Assembly: GCA_030435675.1 (NCBI GenBank)
Contig: CM059625.1
Coordinates: 13,268,001-13,332,000, forward strand
Reading direction: 5' to 3'
DNA from: Steinernema hermaphroditum
Lineage: Eukaryota; Nematoda; Chromadorea; Rhabditida; Steinernematidae
Length of the DNA stretch: 64,000 nucleotides
Part shown: in pieces, positions 59,880-64,000 of the stretch
Position numbering within the stretch: position 1 is the first letter of the stretch
Layout: every line of letters begins with the position of its first letter
The notes under the pieces: model-generated
The model's input: the letters and a program-made list of their open reading frames with translations, nothing else
What the model was told of the DNA's origin: nothing
Databases searched by the model: none
Translations under genes and position numbers: made by a program

Positions 59880-60545
59880 CTGCAACAAAAGTTTACTGTG
59901 TTGTTGTAAACGAAAACGAAAGAAGTAAGCGTGCTCTATCTTCCATGCAATTCAATGCTTGTAGCACACTACAAACTACAATTATTGTTTTGAACACAAA
60001 TTTCACACATTGGGGTATCTTACGTTGTAAGACCCGAATGTATGATAATTCATGATGAAGCATATTAATCATGGGTCATACTTCCTCGTCCGACCGACAT
60101 AGACACGATATCTGATTGTTAGTAGTAGTACCGTGATTGATCAGCAGTTAAGTGTCGACGTGTACACATAATGTATTTATTCTGCTTTTGTTTGCGATGA
60201 ACCTTATAATACACGAGGAGAAATAGAATTATGAGTCTGTAGTCGCCAGGACCAGCGTCCGTTTTGTAGGTAGAAGGCTATACAACGTCTGAGGAGGAGT
60301 TAAGTAAAATTCTTATTATAGGCACTTGATTGTTGCACGTATCGGACTGAGGACCACGAGTGATCGACTCAGCATAGCGGAGAGTGGGGAGGGGACGAGT
60401 GAAGTGAACTGCTCACAGCGCTAGGGCAAAGTCATCATCCAAGAAGGGGCAGTAAGTAATACGGGGTTTACATAAAGTAGATGAGTGTCATCCGTATTCG
60501 AGAGATCAGAGGTTTGGCTACATGGCATGTGTTGAAAGGTGGTGC
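59880..60545. other. Upstream of ISOC, downstream of the PDZ-GEF
   Basis: AT-rich with no visible exon. Confidence 0.4.
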
Positions 60546-63500
60546 TTAGACCCGTGAGAATTGTTCCGCATCATCGGATAATCCTAAACACCTGAATGAG
60601 ATCAAACATGGCTGTAGTGCACTACCAGAAAGTTCGGCGATCGATGTCATATAGTGAGAATTGTTCGGCCGTTCAGAGAAGTCGGCAACGTTCTTGTTCT
60701 TCTTTATGTGTTGCATGTGGCTATAGAGTCCGAGGCTGCTTCCTCGGTAGGCGATGAGTGGCACTGCCGGTCGCATCACAACAGGACGTGGTGCAACTGG
60801 GGGTGCATCGGGAACGGTGACGTATCTGTAAAAACAATATGACCTTACTTTTAGCAACATAGATTTGTGTAGATTGGCTAGTTGAAGCAAGTACTCTAGT
60901 TTCAACGGCTATTCATTTCGTGATAAGTAACCTACGTGGTAAGGTCGTTGATACTGGCGTGGCCGGAATCGGCGCTATTGCACGACACTGTGTGAGGAAT
61001 AAGTTCGTTCGACGTCTTTCGAAATAAGGTGGCGCCTCCCCTCGAGTAATAGTGGCCGTCGAGAATCATGGCGGAATCGGCCGAATTCACCGAATCTAAA
61101 ATGAAATGTTAAGCGGGAAATGAAAGCAAGAGTGAAGCAGGAAGTTAAGCGCTCCCATTCCGTCACCACACAGAAGAGGACAGACTAGGCACAGTAAGTA
61201 GCTGTCAGGTGTTACAGTAAAGAGAAACGGAAAAAAACAGAAATGCGTGCTCTGCAGCGGTGTTGTGAAGGATAAGTCGGTTGATGCGGGGACACAGACA
61301 GCAAACCTTCTCGGCACTGACCAGGTATCATCACACAGCCTTAGGAGAGATCAATGAGATTGCGGCCACGAAAAAGAACTAGAGGCTTATCTGCACAAGC
61401 AAATCTTAAAGAAGAGCAGCAGCTGTCAGACTCTCAGGCAACTTCTAAAAAATTGAGCGTCTTTACAAAGAACTGCGAAAAGCGTCAACGCTCTGGCGCT
61501 CTTCATGTACCTACCGGAGCTGTTGATCCGAACGCCCTGGGAGTAGAAGGCACTCGTCACTGAGGAGCTTTCGGCATTCAGGTCGACCGGGTGCACATCA
61601 GCAGAGTTGGTGCTGTTGCGCGAGTTCATCGAAGGGACACGAGTAATCGACGGAATGGAGGCGCGCGAAGCGACCGCACCGCCGGAGCTCTTTGCAGAAG
61701 AATTTGAAGATCGGGCAGTCAAATGGGGACTTTGCGCCGGAGAAGAACTCAATGCCACTGAGTTCGATTGCTTGACGCGCGAGTTCTGCACGAGGGAGAG
61801 CATCTTCTGCACGGCCTGTGGTGACTCAATTCCTGCACACAGAATCGACTTATTGTGGGCACATGACGACAATGACCTACCGAACTTAGGGCCTAACCTC
61901 TTCTGGTCGGACTGATTGGATTGCGAAGACAAGCTGCTCGGGGATGGAGAAGGGGCCCGACGTCGCATTCCGCCTGTTCCGCTGCCAATCGAAGCCTGTG
62001 AAGGTGGGGGTTCGCACTCGTAGCTCAGTTGGTCTTGTTCAGCTTCAGAATCAACAACCTTTCAATTCAAATTTGTGAAAGACGACAGAACCACATCTAT
62101 ACCTGGAGGTTGGCTAAGTAGGCCTTGACTTTGCGTACCATCAGCGCCTGCTCGTACATCTTCTTTCGAGATTGACTCTGGGGTTTTACGCCAGGTCCAC
62201 CGACCTTGCGCATCGTCGCGACGGCACTCGATGCGTTTTCGAACGAGTTCATGTGCATGAGGGCGTCGTTGACCGCAGTACTTCCACTCTGAAGGGACAC
62301 AAGTATAACGAACAATTGACTTAGACTTTTAGAGTCCCCAGTGCCCTATCAATGCTTGACGCCCAAATCAGAACCCTTCTCTCACCTGTTGTGCCAAAAA
62401 TCCAATTTCGAACGGCGCACTCGCCAACTTTGTCACCGATCTGATATTCCGAGCAATCATTCTCAGCTTCTCAAAGTTCACCAGATTATCGCACCACGTC
62501 TGATTGCCGTTGTGTGAGAAAAAGAGATCCTTGCACAGGAAAGGGTAAATCGGGATGACTGGAGGATCCTGTGACACGAGAGCCAAGTGCTGTCTGTACT
62601 TCGACATGTTTCTAGTCGGATCCATCAGCTGCTTCACGTCGTCGAACATTTTGCGATACTTTCCTGACACGCGTTCCCACGTATTTTGCAGGCGACAGAC
62701 CGCGCGATTCTCCAGCCCACTGATGATTGCGAACATAGAGTTGAAGTTGCGGAAGTCACGGCAATGGCGAGCGATTTTGATGAATTTCTTGATGAGCTTC
62801 GCTCGCTTGTGCATCTAAATACAAAGTTTTCCCTTTTTTATACGAAAATTATTTAGGAGTACCGCTTTCTCGGAACAGATCTCGGTGACCACCCACCACA
62901 TCTCTTTGTTGAAGAGCTCCTCGAATTCAGTTAGTTTTGGCCAACCGTACTTCGAGTCCAACTTGAAAAGGTTGTCAACATATTCCGTCGGCTCAATAGA
63001 AGAGAAGACGGCGAAGTCCTGTAGGGTCAGTTGGGCGGCGACCACATGTGCGTTCAGATGGTGCAGCTGGGTGTGCGCCTCCTTGAGTATCTCGGGTGCC
63101 AGTTCGTCCGGCACCAGAGGATCCGATCGGTTGTTATTCTTCAGGTAGTAGCGACTGTTAAGCGCTATCCTCTCGGCCAGATTCTGCATATGGTCCGGTA
63201 GACGACGCTGCTTGATGACCCCTTCCGGGGTGACTGTTGTCTCACAGAGAGCCCACTCAAGGGAACTGTTCTCGTTGGTCATCCCGAATTCTTGGAGCGC
63301 CAGTTGAACGACATTCTGTGCGCTCGTCTCCTTATAGACCGTCAAGTACTTGAAAGACTGGTCACTACGGTAGACTTTGAGGACGTGCTCAGGACAGAAG
63401 CTGCGTTGCGGCTGATAATACTGAGCGATATTAGAGTTGTTCTGGGCCGCCTGTTGCTGCTTCACGACGTGACTCGCGATATCCGGATTCGAGCGGCTGG

Positions 63501-64000
63501 AGCGCATCTGACTTCGTTGCACCTAAATCATGAGCAGTTCACACGTATAAGGAATGATGTTTTACCACTTGAGTGTCATCGAAGGAGTCGATGGAAGATT
63601 GCGGCGTGTTTCCTTTGATCATGGTAAGCAGTTTGTCCATCATCGACGACTTCGCAATCATACCGCCCTTCATGGGTGCAGTTCGATCACCGCTCGATCC
63701 GCCATTCAAGGCTGTGATAGCGTTTAACGTCTGTCTCCGACCGGCTGGTGCATTCACAGACTTCTTCGCAAACTTCCCGATTCCATTTGCCTTCCCTATG
63801 GTAGCTACCGCGGGAGTACTGTCGCCGTCGACAGAGTCGAAGTCACGATCCTGTTGTTGCAGCATCTCCTTAAAGCCGAGCAAGTTCGACTTGACAGTGA
63901 TGACGAGATGAGTGCTCGCGCGCAGCAGCTCCAAACTGCGCATCATGTTCATCTGCTTGAAGCTCTGTCCGTTCACTTCGATGATCTCATCGCCGCGCTT
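60546..64000 (-). CDS. pxf-1: PDZ-GEF / Rap guanine nucleotide exchange factor, partial (C-terminal part)
   Basis: Exons (complement): >64000-63566, 63522-62863, 62814-62386, 62288-62103, 62058-61881, 61832-61515, 61095-60936, 60825-60546; all phases fit. The window begins inside the PDZ domain (KRGDEIIEVNGQSFKQMNM). Next are a Ras-association domain (LKVYRSDQSFKYLTVYKETS) and the CDC25 RasGEF domain (DFAVFSSIEPTEYVDNLFKL, HCRDFRNFNSMFAIISGL, HLALVSQDPPVIPIYPFL). A Ser-rich, low-complexity tail follows. The protein exchanges GDP for GTP on Rap-type GTPases at membranes; in C. elegans PXF-1 is needed for epithelial and cuticle integrity. The last residues, FSRV, or SGV if a short 34-nt intron is removed, both form a class I PDZ ligand, as the vertebrate homologs have. 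The cyclic-nucleotide-like and N-terminal GEF domains lie beyond the edge. Confidence 0.95.

Overview
This window is nuclear DNA from a nematode. Four things point there. Introns are short (mostly 40-90 nt) with TTTCAG-type acceptors. Similar acceptor sequences lie a few bases upstream of many start codons, as expected for spliced-leader trans-splicing. One gene combines an Ig domain, the nematode DB cysteine module and a fibronectin III domain. Others match nematode RIC-3, GABA transaminase, PDZ-GEF and QSOX proteins. As I recall the C. elegans map, homologs of most of the recognisable genes lie on chromosome IV (alh-3, the LKR/SDH gene, gta-1, ric-3, pxf-1, QSOX and isochorismatase-like genes, CNG channel genes), so this is probably a piece of the equivalent chromosome. 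I cannot name the species. There is no operon, phage, CRISPR or bacterial content.

Layout. 1-985 (-): 5' end of a low-complexity P-V/A-E-A-A repeat protein. 3604-10133 (+): cyclic-nucleotide-gated channel subunit with an unusual pore and a 3.1-kb intron. 10807-11717 (-): secreted EGF-like protein. 14192-17557 (-): complete 10-formyltetrahydrofolate dehydrogenase (ALDH1L). 17558-23131: a 5.6-kb stretch without a recognisable gene. 23132-25369 (+): Ig/DB/FN3 secreted protein. 25913-27027 (-): RIC-3. 27535-29430 (-): mitochondrial GABA transaminase. 30070-33677 (-): bifunctional lysine-ketoglutarate reductase/saccharopine dehydrogenase. 35657-37475 (+): unrecognised 415-aa protein. 37682-38173 (+): small secreted Cys-rich protein. 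39783-40652 (+): short tetraspanin-like protein. 40833-41252 (-): 103-aa helical protein. 42699-45241 (-): 449-aa disordered protein. 46545-46877 (-): small spliced gene, probably longer. 48930-49302 (-): 106-aa basic protein. 55346-58540 (+): quiescin sulfhydryl oxidase. 58963-59879 (-): isochorismatase-family hydrolase, convergent with QSOX. 60546-64000 (-): C-terminal two thirds of a PDZ-GEF (Rap guanine nucleotide exchange factor), running off the right edge.

Exon models were built by hand. Exon joins were required to keep phase and to restore conserved motifs. Multi-exon models that closed with a whole number of codons are given higher confidence. Three metabolic enzymes (ALDH1L, AASS, GABA-T) act in mitochondrial or one-carbon metabolism, and RIC-3, GABA-T and the CNG channel in neuronal signalling, but nothing in the sequence shows they are co-regulated. 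The best leads for novelty are the CNG pore, the orphan spliced genes, the twin palindromic E-boxes upstream of the lysine-degradation gene, and the recurrent in-frame, stop-free introns.
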